64,000 nt of DNA. It comes from Stichopus chloronotus (taxonomy: Eukaryota; Echinodermata; Holothuroidea; Aspidochirotida; Stichopodidae). Both the position numbers and the translations under genes were made by a program. Position 1 is the first letter of the stretch; each line of letters opens with the position of its first letter. The stretch lies in the NCBI GenBank assembly GCA_021234535.1, contig CM037843.1, forward strand, positions 39,309,200 to 39,373,199, in the 5' to 3' direction. The notes below the pieces were generated by a model. The model was not told where the DNA came from. It did not search any database and worked only from the letters and a program-made list of their open reading frames with translations. Positions 45,123 to 58,600 of this stretch are shown one piece after another.

Positions 45123-46346
45123 CTAAAAATATAAAGGAAAAACAAAATAATTCAACATTGGCAACATTAACCAGCTTCTAGGACCAAGATACCATGTATG
45201 AGATTCAGCAAAGGAGATGCTACTAACTTTAGTTCATATACAACAAAAATCTATCACACTTGATTGAATTCCTGGGAAAACCATCCTGTTATCCAGACTC
45301 TTGAAGATAGGTAGTCCAGAAGGGATGAAATCTAATCCAAAATGGAAGATTTTAGAACTTAAAAAGCCACATATTAAACCTTTCAGGTTTGGAAGCAAGA
45401 AGGAAGAGGACAGCATAGCATTAAAGTTGGTAGGTCAGGTAAAAATTACCAAAGTAGAGCTTAGCACAATTATCGAAGCATAGTGCATTTGTTTTGAGGA
45501 AGACAGGTAAGAGAGGTGTGAAGTAAATTCCGGAACCTTGATTTTAAGGATTACTTTGACATGTATGGTTCATGTGATTAAGTGTAAAATATCTAAATTG
45601 AACCCACACAGAGCAAATTATTCCAATCCCATACAGTTACTGGAAGCCTTCATTTGAAATTTAAGTAAACTCAACTTGTAGTTGCACACGTAGTAGGGGG
45701 TCACCAGTCAACCACAAATAGCTTAGGCCTACCTCACACCTGGTCTTGGAAATGTGTCACTGTGATCATACATTTTACAACACTGAGAAGTTCCCCACAA
45801 CTCACAACTCCAACGTGTCAAATGATGCAGTAGTGTGGCAAGGGGTAAGTATGTCTACGATGTGAATACTTTGCGTACCTTTCGGATTTGCTCTTTTCCG
45901 TTTTAGTCTTTAAGAAGCTGCTGAGGTTGCAAATCAAACCTCATGGCCTTATGTCCCAAAATTACTTTGTTCTGAACATTCACAAGCTTGTTATGACAAT
46001 GACACTTACATGTCTTTGCTCAATTATTCCACTCGCTATCACCATGTTAAAACTGTCTGATAATCTTTAAAACTGTCCTTAACACTAGACTAGACTAGCA
46101 CCACCTTCTGAGGAGACAATGTGCCCCAATTTTTTCAGTTTTCTTCATTGGGGCTTCTTAGGGTGATAATGGACTGCCAAAGGGAATAGATCATTCCCAC
46201 ACAGAAGAACAGCCAATGTTCAACGATGAGTGTTACTGTATATTACTATGTTATGGAAAAAGAGTTGAGGCCACCAGACGCTTCTGACACTGAGGTGAGG
46301 GGTACAGCATTTAAGTGGAGATACTTACGGGAAGAGTAAAGTAAAT

Positions 46347-46500
46347 ATCCCAAAACTCACCTCATTTGGTTATTTACAAATGACTCACTTACCTGTCTCA
46401 ACACAACAAATACACTCCCATCTACCATACTAGGAGCACTGGTAACCTTAACACCGTCTTTTGCGCCATCTGGTCTAATACCGAACTAGCAGATCCTTCC
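46347..46500. repeat. Dispersed repeat, copy 2
   Basis: Same orientation and order of blocks as 41045-41200: ATCCCAAAACTCAC, TTTGGTTATTTAC, GACTCAC, TGTCTCAACACA, ACCTTAACACCGTCT, GTCTAATACCG. Divergence is moderate. Confidence 0.55.
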
Positions 46501-49500
46501 CATAAAGCTTCAATGAGAACTTACCTTGAAAGTGCATGAAAAGTGATCTAGAGCTTCAGCCGATATCACAAACACATGTACACAACATACACATATTCAC
46601 CATGACACCACAAAACTCCTTACTAATCTGCTGTGGAGATTCAGTTGGTGTAAGGACAGTGTAAAAGGTTGCAGTCAACTCATGCGCAGTAAACAGAAGT
46701 GCAATAGTGAAAGAGACAGGTAGGTGAGGACTGCTGTAAATTCTCCTTTTCTTCTATGATTTGAAACAAGTCACTGACCTACTAGATGAGTATGTTAAGG
46801 TAACTGCACTTTCCACAGCTACTAGTGATTAGAAAATGTAACACCATACTGAGAGTAATGTAATATGTTTCCTCATAAAAAAAAAAAATACGCCAAACCA
46901 AAATGGCAATCAGCCGTCTACATTGACTATGTGCACTTATGATTACTGTTGAATACTGACCAGATAGACGAATGAACTGAACCCAAATTTTCACTTTCAT
47001 GTACTGTAAATACTTTGTGAGACAGTAAAATCCAGGGACTATACTGTATGTACAATTATACAGTAGATGAATTCTTTGATGTGCATCCACTCCTGTAAAC
47101 AATGGCCACTCTGTAGACATCAGAACATGTGAAAATGCGTGGCTACCTTTTTATTTTTTTCTCAGCGGTTACCAGGTAATTGCATTTCCTTCCTGGGAAT
47201 TACCTCTCACAAAGAGAGAGAGAGCAAAGTAAAATATGTGTATGTAAAGTTTATGCGTAAATAACACTTCGTTACCATTTAGTATCAGATATTACACATG
47301 TGCAAGCAGACAGAAGGAGAATCATGGTATCAACAAACCATACAGTAGAAACTCACAAACATTGTTCTTACTGAAAATATGTTTCAAAAGAGGAAACAGA
47401 AGAGTATGAATTTCAGCATACATACAAAAAACAATGTACAAGATGAGAGTCTCCAGTTCATATGCAAGATTGTTCCGCGCATTCTAAAATAAGTTCTGAC
47501 AAAAGTGGAGAGACGTGGGAAGCAAAGACTCTATTACTGGCAATGGCTCATTGTTGAGTCCCCAAAACTTCATGGGTTGGGAATTAACTAGCGACATGCT
47601 CACTTCATAAACCTATGCATTACTATACTGACTATGGTCTAGCATCTGGCAATTGTGTGCATGTGTATCTGGCCACCGTCCTTCTATTCACGCTGTGAAT
47701 TAAGTGTGACTTAGCTGTTAGTATATTCAAATAGCACAGACAATGAAATGTACATTTGCATTAAAAAGATTGGTAACCTGACCACATTAAATGCTGCCCA
47801 CAACTCCTTTCGTGGACATAATTTATAGCAACTAGCAAGTGCTTTGCCTGCCTAATGTAAGTGGGGGGAAGGGGTGTCTTGATGGGGAGGCCGGGAGGGA
47901 TAGTTCTCGAAAGTCTTTGGTAGGAGTGCCTGTGAAGTTTTGGACCTATTCTCCATGGCTACATGGGCAAATAAGTTATACAGGTTGGTGACATTTCCAA
48001 CTTGGATTGAAGTCATGAGTTTGTGTTGGTTCCATGTAACACTGTTATATATGGTAAAATATTTTTCAGATTTTCCTAAGTTTAAAGTATAAAGTTGTGT
48101 TACAAATAAGCCATCCTGTTCACAACCAAGCATTTAAGGCTTAGCAATATGTTAGGCAATGTATAAAAGATTTATTAACACTTTACATCAAAAACTGTTT
48201 GAAAATCTTAGACCTGGCGCAGTAAGTCAGCGGCATGTGTAGGCTAAACTATTAGTGTGTACTTATGTATCTTAGGCAACAGCAAAAGTCCATAGCCATT
48301 ATGGACACAAATATCACACAGGAAAAAAAGCTCGGCTGAAAGTTTCTGAATTTATTGTGGATTGTTAGTTTAGGAGCTTTTTCACATGCAATTTAGAATG
48401 TTTTTGGCACACTTGATCGACTAGGGTATTTTGTGATACTTTCATTAAATGATCTTCCCAGCGGAATAGGAGTTCCTAACTTTTAAGTAAAATGGTTATA
48501 AGCAGCAAGCAATGCAACTTGTGAGATCGTATAATGTTTTTGGGGACTGAAATCTCTTACTTTTTGGAGTCCAAAACTTTGCATACAATGTCACAAATAG
48601 GGAAAAAAAGAATCTTTAACCAAGATAATTTCAGTGCTATCTTATTTTTTAAGTCATTTGAAATTGATACAGTTAAAATTGATCGATGTTTTCAGGTCAC
48701 ACTTTTGCATACCAGGGAGGTAACTATATCGACAAATACTGTTGCAACTCCCTGCATTGACATGTACAGTACCGACATAGTAAGTACTGCTGTCAAACTT
48801 AACTGTCGTCTGTGTTCCATATGGCAAAAAAAAAGTCTTGCTGTACTTACCTTCATATATTCAGATATTCTTAGCATTTTTTTTCACATGCCATTTTTTT
48901 CTCACGGTGGGCCACTTGTTGCTTGTGTTAGTACAGTATCTTGGGTATTGCACGTGCACAAAATGAGCAATAGCATGTTGCTTCCAGCACATACTTCACT
49001 GTGTAAGTAAAGTGGTGCGAAAGCCCCCACTGTGGGTATGGAGTTTGAGAAGGAGATTATCGTCAGTTGATAGTGTGAGGCTCCGCCTACAGCACTCATA
49101 AGCGACAGCTGTGCACCCCAGTGTGCGTGATCATAGTTTTGACAAAATATTTTTGGGCAGTGTAACCTTACTGTATATCAAAAATCATGCGCTTTGTGCA
49201 GCTTTTTGGAGACTCTTTGTGTACCAAATACAGAGGCCACACATTGGATAGAGAGGTTCACGTACAGACTGCACAAGTAGACTTGAATTCTTTGGAAGCC
49301 AACCAGGCCAATTTGCTGTAGAATGAACAGGCACCAGCAAATTTCTAGGGGCATCGGGCCCACAGGTCCCTGTTATTTTGACCCCTGTGAGTGGGAGGAA
49401 GACAGGGGGAATGGAATATGGGTCCAAAGTTTCTTTCATCAGTACATTGAGTACATTTTTCATGAGTACATTTGTAGTTAACCGTCGCAGCAGGTGTTGG

Positions 49501-50706
49501 TATGCAACATTTTTATAACGTACATACCAAAACACCTGAAAACAATTAAAAATTTGTCTCATCTAAAATCAAAGTTCTTCATATTTATGAGTCTTTCTTA
49601 ACGTCTGATGATTGGCCAAAAGAGCTTGAATATTTATAACCTAAGGGAAAGAAATACTGAGTGCCACTGAGTATAAGTGATTACATCGACATACATGAAT
49701 TTTTAATAACTTATTACAATCTGTACCCAGATCCAGTCAGACTCCCGAGCGACAGTTCGCGGACGCTCGTTGTTACAAATGCAGTCAGTGATGTTGCATG
49801 AGTAAGACAGGTCTGTTGTTTAATCAATTTGTAGTCCGGTGTCGACAGGTCACTTTGATATCTATCTTCTGAATGTTGAATGTGCAATTCCCAATCTGAT
49901 CTTCATCTCTCTTGCCACTACCTGGCTTGCTGTCTAGCTGGATGGCTTACATCTATCAGGTTTTAAGTCCATATCTGACAATATTATGTCTACCTGGGTA
50001 ATGTTTGAATAACCTGTGTGTGTGAATATGAAACTGACTGAATTCTCTCACAGAATGTCTATACCTATGGAAGAGGTGTTAAAAAAAAGGGAAAAACACG
50101 GAAAAAAAAACAGTAACATCTTGTCTCAGAGGTCCACCTTCAGAAACATTCATGCTCTATGGAACTCATTATCACACAACAACATTATATAACTTAACTG
50201 CCAGTTTTTGTTAACTCCACAAATTTCACCATTATAACAGAACGAACACTCGTATCAACTATTACCTGTAGAACCAGAGATTTTTAATCAAAAGACTTTG
50301 TTTCAAATAGTTGGTATCTGTAATGAGTAATACAGGTTTACTGCATGTATTCGATGCCTGTACCTTGCCGGATGATACCTCTTTTTCTAAGTCTATAAAC
50401 TTAATGCCCCAGGATTCTTATTATGAAATACCTTTGAATCAGTGACCACAGGAATTCCCTTCCCCCAGGATATAATCAAGTTGAATCTCATGACATACAG
50501 TATAGCAGTGAGTGCTGATATATATGCAGACCATTGTGCATGTGTGTCATGTGTATTGACTCTATTATGATTCCAGTAGAATGTAATGAGCACATGACAT
50601 GCTCATCTGGTAAAACTTCACATAAGGGAGATAGTTGAATCAATTTTGTTTATTCTTTCCACTGCAATCATTCAGCCAAAATCATCAAGTTTAACCACAC
50701 CAATAA

Positions 50707-50940
50707 CAAGAGCCCAAGGGCACTGTGGTTCCTTGCACAGATGTAATGTAACTTCTGACGGATACAGGGCAATTTGCATCATTTCATACAATGGTCCATA
50801 TGACCCATTTCTAATGGGTAATGTGACACAACTTAAACTTGCACTATACAATCTGCAGGAGAAGCATTTTACCCTATGTCATAAAATGGCCCACATGGCC
50901 CATTTCAGACCATGGACCCAACAATCCTGAACAACCTGAA
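50707..50940. repeat. Second copy of the GGTTCCTTGC repeat family (left part)
   Basis: The first 37 bases (50707-50743) are identical to 15252-15288. Further blocks (ATGGTCCATATGACCCATTTCT, ATAAAATGGCCCACATGGCC, CCCATTTCAGACCATG) match the same order at 15250-15460. No matching GCAAGGAACC right end was found nearby, so the copy is partial. Confidence 0.6.
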
Positions 50941-50978
50941 TGCACCATTGCACAGAAGTACTCTGACACGACTTCATC

Positions 50979-52020
50979 TGCACAAGTGACAATACCTACA
51001 CCTTGCTCACAAATGTATTCATTTTGACCTTGCTCAAATTGCACCCAAAATACATTCTACCACCACGGCTGATTTCAGCACGTATTTTGCGAATACCACA
51101 CGCCAGTGAGTGGTTGGGTTAAAACCAGTGAGGTGTCACAAAATCATTATTAACTGTACACAGCATTCCCATGTACACTTACTAAGAGCAATAGCAACCT
51201 TTTTGATAGTAACTTAGCAATTGACCCACACAACTTTAAAATGCCACCAAAACATCTTATTCAGGTAAGGCCATGAAAATTTTGCTAGAAATGTGGCAAC
51301 AATCTTCCCATTTGTTATTACAACAAATACAAGTTTACACCTTAATAGCTAGGCTGCCAGGGGTCTACTGGTATACAGTATACACTTTTGTGTGATTTTC
51401 TATCAATTGTCAACAGTTACTTTGAAGATCAAAACATTTAAATAGTTTATCAAGGCATCAACAAGCAAACTGGTTATTGCATCAAGAAGAATGAGCAAGT
51501 ATTATTTCCTGCGCTTCTGCTTTTTATTTTATACATTCCATTCAGAACAGCATGGAATTGCTTCACATGTCAATTCTGTGCTCTGTAACTGTTCTGTTAA
51601 TAGACTCAATACAATAATCGTGACCCACATAACCATAGCATCCACTAGCACATTGTACAGTGACTTAGGTATGTTGTCAGTAAAGGATGGTTACTGTCTG
51701 ATACCCCAGTCTAAAAATACCCACTAGGAGGAGGGCAGTCTGTCTGTCAGTTTGTTAATCTCTTGAGTCACCATGATGTGAAGGCACTGTGCCACTGTGA
51801 TAGCTATGATCCTTTTAACCAATAGCATGTAACATGAACATCAGTGATGTTATTAGGGTATAAAATCACAATTTGCACGACACCAATCACGTGGCAGGCA
51901 AAGAGGATCACGTATCCCCATGACTCACTGGTGTGGGTATTCACAAGTGACTATACGTACCTGCTTCATCAATGCAATCATTTGGCCTTGCTCTAAATGT
52001 CCTCAAAATCAATTTTAACA
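50979..52020. repeat. Direct and inverted repeats around 51.0 and 51.95 kb
   Basis: CACAAGTGACAATACCTACA and the following ~70 bases (50979-51060) resemble 51943-52020 in the same orientation, including CCTTGCTC(A/T)AA. GAATACCACACGCCAGTGAGT (51091-51111) is inverted as ACTCACTGGTGTGGGTATTC (51923-51942). The layout suggests an inserted element, but the arms are short. Confidence 0.4.
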
Positions 52021-53943
52021 CTGAACCCTCTAAGACCTAACCCCCCCTTGTTTGCCTTTCGATGACGTGAATTACTTTATACCCTTGCATCATTTTGCAT
52101 TTGTAAAGAGCAAAAAAGTAAATTGTCATAGTGGGGGGTTGCTAGAGAATTGGAAATTCCAAAGTGCTTTCAAAACTCACAATAATATCTGACAACTTGA
52201 TAAAGGACAGTATGAATTCCAATTTCAATTCCTAAATCAATGGGCAATGTGTTTCTTGGAGGGAATCCACGCATGGAGAGGGTACGACAGCTGATCTGAG
52301 AGCAGTTCAAACTCACAACTGCTACAAAGCAAAGAAATTTGTCCAAGACAAGCCACACTGTTCAACGGAATTGAAGCAAACTTATGATATGATTTAGGAT
52401 TCACCTTGTTGACAACGAAAGCATCTGGCTAAAAGGCAACTGACTATGCATGCAGACAGGATTGCTCCACTTCTTTGGCCCTTTTAGAGACTTGTAGAAG
52501 TCGACTTCCAAAGTTACTGCAGCTATGCATTAAGTTAAAGTCGAGTCAGAAATCTTCAGGCTGAATATTACCTACTTGCTATGCTGCAAATCTCTGGTCT
52601 TGTTTGTTCAAATTCAAAATGACACAAAATTCATGTCAGAATGAATAGTCATCTCCCTGGTAGAAAGCAGAGAATGAAATGTGTGAGCGGCAGAGATCTT
52701 ATCTCAGAGAAACTACTCAATCCTCATTTCATTTTGATTATAGCAGTACTAGCTTCTCCATCAATTAAGGAGCCCAATGCTTTATCACTGCTCATCAAAT
52801 GTTCCTGTTTATTGCCTTTTTTTCCCTCCATCTTTTCCTGCCTCTCTTCATCATGGCAAGAAGATTGGTTTCCTCCCAATTTATCTGGAAAAGAATATTA
52901 GCTAGTCCAAATACCGTAAAGAAGCAATGAAGACGACGACAACAAGGAGGAGATGATGAAAGCATCTGATGTGAGACTTGACGGGTTGTTTTTCTGCAAC
53001 CCTGGAAAAATGGACAATCAAAGTTGTTTGTAACTGAAAAACGAGACGATCCGGCTTCAAAATAACAAGTCGTCGGTATACATCGGAGCAAATATACTCA
53101 CCGGTGATGTATAGCAAGATGGGTTTCATGACACAGGGAGGAAGGGCACTGACAAGCAAGGGAAAGGGAGGGGGGGAAGAAGAGAAATAGATGACATGGG
53201 CAGACATGTCAGCGAACGGTGCACCAACTGAATGACTTGGCAAGGTTGTGAGTAATGATGTGAACAAATCACCAGGTTCTGGGACACATACAATAGTTTC
53301 AATCTACAAAATGGCAGAAAGAAAAGCTTCATCACTGGCAGTATGAATTGATGTTTCATTCTTAACATTTCAATAGGAGGACGGGCTAGACTTAAGAGAG
53401 CATAGTGCTTAAATTATTTTCCAGTGCATTTAGAGTAAAGCTAAATGAATACGTTAGTGAAGCAAGGGGTAAGTATATATCTGTGATGTGAACACTATCC
53501 TGCACACTGTTGTCAACTGATCTGTTTTGATGTTTGTCAAATCTGAAGGTCGCCTCTACGCAGTTCTCAAAATGAACCATGCAAGATCAATCTACAGAAG
53601 ATGAAGTGAATGCTGCCAAAGTTCTGTGACATAAACTCTTCTTGAAAAATATCTGCTACACAGTTCAGGTTTCACCAAAATGTGTTCTTCGACCAGGAAG
53701 GCAGAAGGTTCACGGAAGATGTAGAAAATTTCTGCATTGCTAATCAAATAGAATGATTACACAAGGTATGCCGAGTGGTCTTAAACCATTGCTTTCTGTG
53801 TCCATGTCTGTAGCCGTAGACAAAACTTTTGTCACAATTTTCACGCATCTAATATCTGCGGTACTGACAATCTCCAACTCCCTCCAGAATGTTGTGGGAA
53901 AGTTGCTGGGAGAATTTCCATTACATTTTAAAGAAGCCAACAT

Positions 53944-54090
53944 AGCCAACATTGTATGAGCAGTACTCATAGCTAACATTGTACTGGGAGGAGGATGACT
54001 AATAGCCAACACTGCATGGGGGAGCACCATGAATCACAGCCAACATTGTATGGACAAGCGGTACCTACAGCCACCATTGTATGGGGAAGC
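53944..54090. repeat. ~31-bp minisatellite, five degenerate copies
   Basis: AGCCAACATTGTATG-like words occur at 53944, 53971, 54004, 54038 and 54069, with GGGGAAGC or GGAGCA spacers. The protein-like frame on the minus strand is an artefact of this periodicity. Confidence 0.7.
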
Positions 54091-55061
54091 ATGCAATGGT
54101 CGTGCCAGCACTCGCAAAGTTGTCAGTGATTACAAAGGACGAATTGAGATATCCTGCACAAAAATAAAACGTAAAAACAAGAAAAACATCACGTAGTCAT
54201 ATTTTTTTCCCTTATGACATATGAGCAAATGCAATGTTACTGTTGAGAAAGTTCTGGGGAACTTTTCTTGGTGTATTAATTTTTCCAAGGCGGGATTTAA
54301 TACCTGCGATTAGAAATTTCTTTGCCAACAAAGGCTATTTGTCAGAAACAAGCCCCATGCAATCTGTTCCAATAACCATGGATTGTCAGTATAGGCCAAA
54401 CAGTAGCCAGTACTTATGGCACCTGGCCTAACCTTACAGTAACAGTAATGACAGATAAATTACATTTTGTGTGACTCATCACCTTGGAACAGGCAAATTA
54501 TAACAATGCTGCAGTAGTGTATGTAATGCATGTGCATGCTTTCACTTCATTCCACTAAATGTAATGGAGACTCTCTGCAAACTTTTCTGCTGTCATTTTT
54601 AAACAATCACAGTGCAGAATTTGCGGGGTCCCTCACACTATCTCGGCAGAGGATTCATAAGTTACAAGCTTCTATGATTTCAAGCGTACAGGTACGTGCA
54701 CATGTGTGAGGAAGTTGTCTTATAAAGGTAACTATAGCAGATGTTACGTATCTGAAATTTCATAACTGCCCTAGTGTTACCCACTTAACAGGTTGTGTGG
54801 CTATAATGAATTTTGGACTATTTCAACTAACAGTTAGGCTCGCTGTTCTCAGAAATGGTATGTTACTTTAGCTTGACTATATGGAACAACTAGGGCTTGA
54901 GTTTGTTTCAGAATCACATTATTTGGGCTTAAAACTTGCAACGGTTTCTGAGGGGGCTTTAAGGTTCCCATGGCAAGTTCTGTGATATTGCTGGTGCAAG
55001 CGCTGAAACAGTACGTCCCAAAAAGTTCGGTCCAAGATGTCATTAACACAGTGAAAATGAA

Positions 55062-55113
55062 GACCAACTTACTTTAAAATAGCACAGGACCAACTTACTT
55101 TAAAATAGCACAG
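55062..55113. repeat. Perfect 26-bp tandem duplication
   Basis: Two identical units starting GACCAACTTACTTTAAAATA (55062-55087 and 55088-55113). Confidence 0.92.
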
Positions 55114-58100
55114 CAGTCTTAAATGAATTATACCTACATACGAGCCAGGTTTATCCGAAAAAATCATATAGTGGCAACTTAAAGAGCATTTTTTTTTTTC
55201 AAATCAGCTTTCAAAACATTGGCAGATCATTCACCAAATGCCAAACAATTGCCAAGAGTTTTTGATGTGAAGTAATTGTTTTCAGCATATCTGTTATTCA
55301 CTATTTTGGTAATACTCACTTACTTAATAGCCATTTAGTCAATAGACCTTTTTTTTCTTTCATAAACAAGAGCAGCAGCCTGTGTATTCTTGCTTGGTTA
55401 TTTATTGAACATTTTAAGGTGGGAATAACTGGAAGCCAGTCATGTACAAACAAACAGATGACCAAAGTTGACCTCTCCAAAGTAAGGAAACTGAATTACA
55501 GTATTTTTCAAAGCTACTACGAGAGTTACAATTGTACCTCTGCATTTGCTTCAAACCCTATACCATTTTTAGAAAATGAAGATGAATAAATTCTCTTACC
55601 CCAAAATTATTATCTTTTATGATATTTTTATAATGTACTGAACTTTGATTTCACTGTGTACAATCTCTAATTAGGGGATTTTACTGACTCCAAATTCTCA
55701 TAGTTCATCCCAGATGTCCCCTTTAATGTCCAAAAACCTTAATAATAACATCATGATTTTAATAAACTTGATTACATACAGAATTAGTCAAGAAATGTTG
55801 ATGTCGAGCCTCAGAGAAAAAAAAATAAAATAAGGATCATTTGCTAATGAAGGGCCACATACAAGGATGGTAGGTTGCATCTTAATGTATTGTTTACAAG
55901 CCAAAGCATTATACTTATACTGTACATGAGCACACACTTGAAACATACATCTGATTTGAAAGGAAATTCAGGAAAACAATAACATGTGCACATCAAGAAC
56001 GACAAAATACGATTGTCACTCACAAGAGCAGTAAGATGTTGAAATGTGAGGATTGGTAGATGGCATGAAACTGATATACCGTAACAAGTGACATGAGTAT
56101 TTAACTCCTTCTGGTCTGATAGGATATATGAAACACATCACTTGAAAACATTCTTCCCAACATGGCGAACATGCAAAAGCGAAAGTCTGAGAAAATTGTA
56201 AGGATTATTGGAAAACCGAATGTGGGATAATTTGGGGTTGCACGGTTCAGGAGCTCTGCCACAGTACTGTTCCCTGCGGTACGATCACAGTTTCACAAGG
56301 CTGCACCCTTTTCTCAGAGATTGTGGGAGAGGGCAGGAGGAGGGGAGAGCTTTGCAAAGTTAGGATGTGCTATCCACAGAAAAGGTAAATATCTCTGTTA
56401 ACATACCAGACTGACGTTAACATTTGAATACATTTTCTGAGTGCTCGAACTCTTCACTGTATCATGCTTTCTGGTGATATATGTCATATGATTATAATTG
56501 TTTATAACAGGTTTAGAGTTTAAATTTTCTCAATAAGCTAACATATTGAGGAAACATGGACACTATTGTGAAAGAACAATTCGTGACTGTGGACAAGAAT
56601 TGACTTGCAGTACAAGGAATGATGGTTCAGTTTCACTGAGCTATTAACCACACACAATTAATCTGAATAATAATATTAAAGAATGACAACCATCAGATAT
56701 CTGATAATTTTTCCTCATACTCATCCTGGTTACCCAGCCAATACTTGTCTTTAACTGGCGTTTATCGTGAACACTGGCATTTCCAAACTACCTTACATCA
56801 CATTTGTGTATAGGGGTCTTACTAGTATGCTACAGTACATACAACTGCCTACACCTCATTAATAGGACCACTAATTTTCCCAAAAAAAATTCCGTTTTGA
56901 ACTATTTCTTGTGAAATTAGGCAATCTGACACAGTGTGCTCAGACAGTGGTTGTGTCCCCTTTCACTTAATGAAGTACCCAGGTAGTAATTCCAGATACA
57001 GGCAGTAAAATATCATGCGGGTACACACGTTACCTGTGAAAACAAAATCAGATATTGAAGCAGCCTATGTAGGAAGTCACAAATGTTGATCACCACAATG
57101 TGAAAGGTCATTCGGGATGCTTGCTTTGGCCAATTCTTTTTCACTTTGGGCATTTTCACCACTCTGATCCAGTTGCCAGGATTGCAGTGTACATACATTC
57201 AAATAAATCATGAATAAGCACATGTGTCCCAAGTTTCCTGCAGCACATGGCTTCAGAGAATAGGGGGTTACCCATGTCGAAAAGTCAACATAAAACTTAC
57301 AAAAGCTACATTAGTCTTTCCATGAAATGTCTGAAAAGGAATTGAAAAGCTTGTTTCAAGCTCCCACCTGGGAATATATAATTGTTGGTTGCTTGTTGTC
57401 CTACTCTATTATGAACCTAGACACAACATTTGGTGAGACAGTGCTCAGTTCAGTCATAAACTTCCAATTAAGAGCACCTGGGCAGTGGAACAACTGAAAA
57501 ACAAGTCAAAGTCCTTCAGCACCTCAACAAAAAACTTATTTTTCCTCTTATCTAAAACAAATATTGATCGGGTAAGTCAATGCTTCCAAGTGCATACTGT
57601 ACATGAACAAAACCAACAAGATGTAGACAGATTTGGTTGGGGCACTTCAATGTTAAATACTTCAACCATTTCTACAAACAGTGCATGAACTTGAGCAAAT
57701 TATATTTTAAACATTGTTTACTTTGATGTAATTACAGACCTACATTAGCAACATACACCAGTGGATTTTTCATCATAAACTTAGCTGCCATTGAAATAAA
57801 CATTGGAGCAATGTACAACTTCTCTGGAGAACCAAAAGTTTGAAACAGAATTGTAGGTAACCGTATAGAAACACTGCACACGCAACACAGGGCTACAGTT
57901 ACAAGCACACGTGATCTCCTCACAGGATGTGCAGACTTCCATGTAGGACTTCCACTATCTGAGTTAGTGCACTGAAGCTGTTGTATATGGCACATCCGTG
58001 AAACCATGCCTGAAATCTAACGTTCTGAATGAAATTTTTACTTCAAAAGTGTTTTGTGTGTGCAAACACCACTGCACTTCACAAGCCTACAGTGCCGTGA

Positions 58101-58395
58101 CTGCTTGTTGCAATATATACAGTACAATACAATGTGCTGTGCACACCACAGATTTAACCTGTGCACAATATAACCTGTGCACAATAGTATGATAACAGCA
58201 CCAATAAAACATTACTTACAAAGGGCTTTCCACACGTGTCATCTCAAAGTACTGGCACAAGCACCAAATGATATGAAATTCCCTTTCAACTTAAGTGAAC
58301 CAATTACATGCCCATGCTCAATTTAAGTGCTACATTTATACTGTCAAAGAAATACCAGATATATGTATTTCAGGCTCAAGTCAAATGACTTTGTG

Positions 58396-58600
58396 ATTCC
58401 TTGCCAAGACTTATGAAAAAGAAACCTACAACCAACATACAAACCCATTTTGTAGCTGGAATGCCTTACCCTTCCTGAGATCCTAAGCTTTCCCTTATTG
58501 AGACACTATGTTTACTAGGTTTTCAAACTATGACCTCTTATAACCTCATGTGACCATTCACCTTCCCTAAAACTTGACAGAGATCATCTATTTATCAAGA
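58396..58600. repeat. Third copy (fragment) of the ATTCCTTGC repeat family
   Basis: GACTTTGTGATTCCTTGC resembles GGCTTTGCGATTCCTTGC at 34834-34851. It is followed by one decayed unit with TTTACTAGGTTTT, ATGACCTCTTATAACCTCATG and GAGATCATCTATTTATCAA, matching the internal units at 34950-35740. No right end identified. Confidence 0.5.

Noticed and set aside
48534..49010. 158-codon plus-strand open frame
   Set aside because: No domain, low-complexity hydrophobic and Ser/Thr-rich runs, no supporting splice context; expected by chance in a window this size.
49185..49562. 125-codon minus-strand frame as a possible upstream exon
   Set aside because: No family similarity, and its boundaries do not offer a phase-1 donor with an AKT-like N-terminus.
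52795..53368. Three overlapping minus-strand frames as possible AKT 5' exon or promoter
   Set aside because: Frames overlap in different phases, the content is low-complexity, and no start followed by a Gly-Trp-Leu pattern is present.
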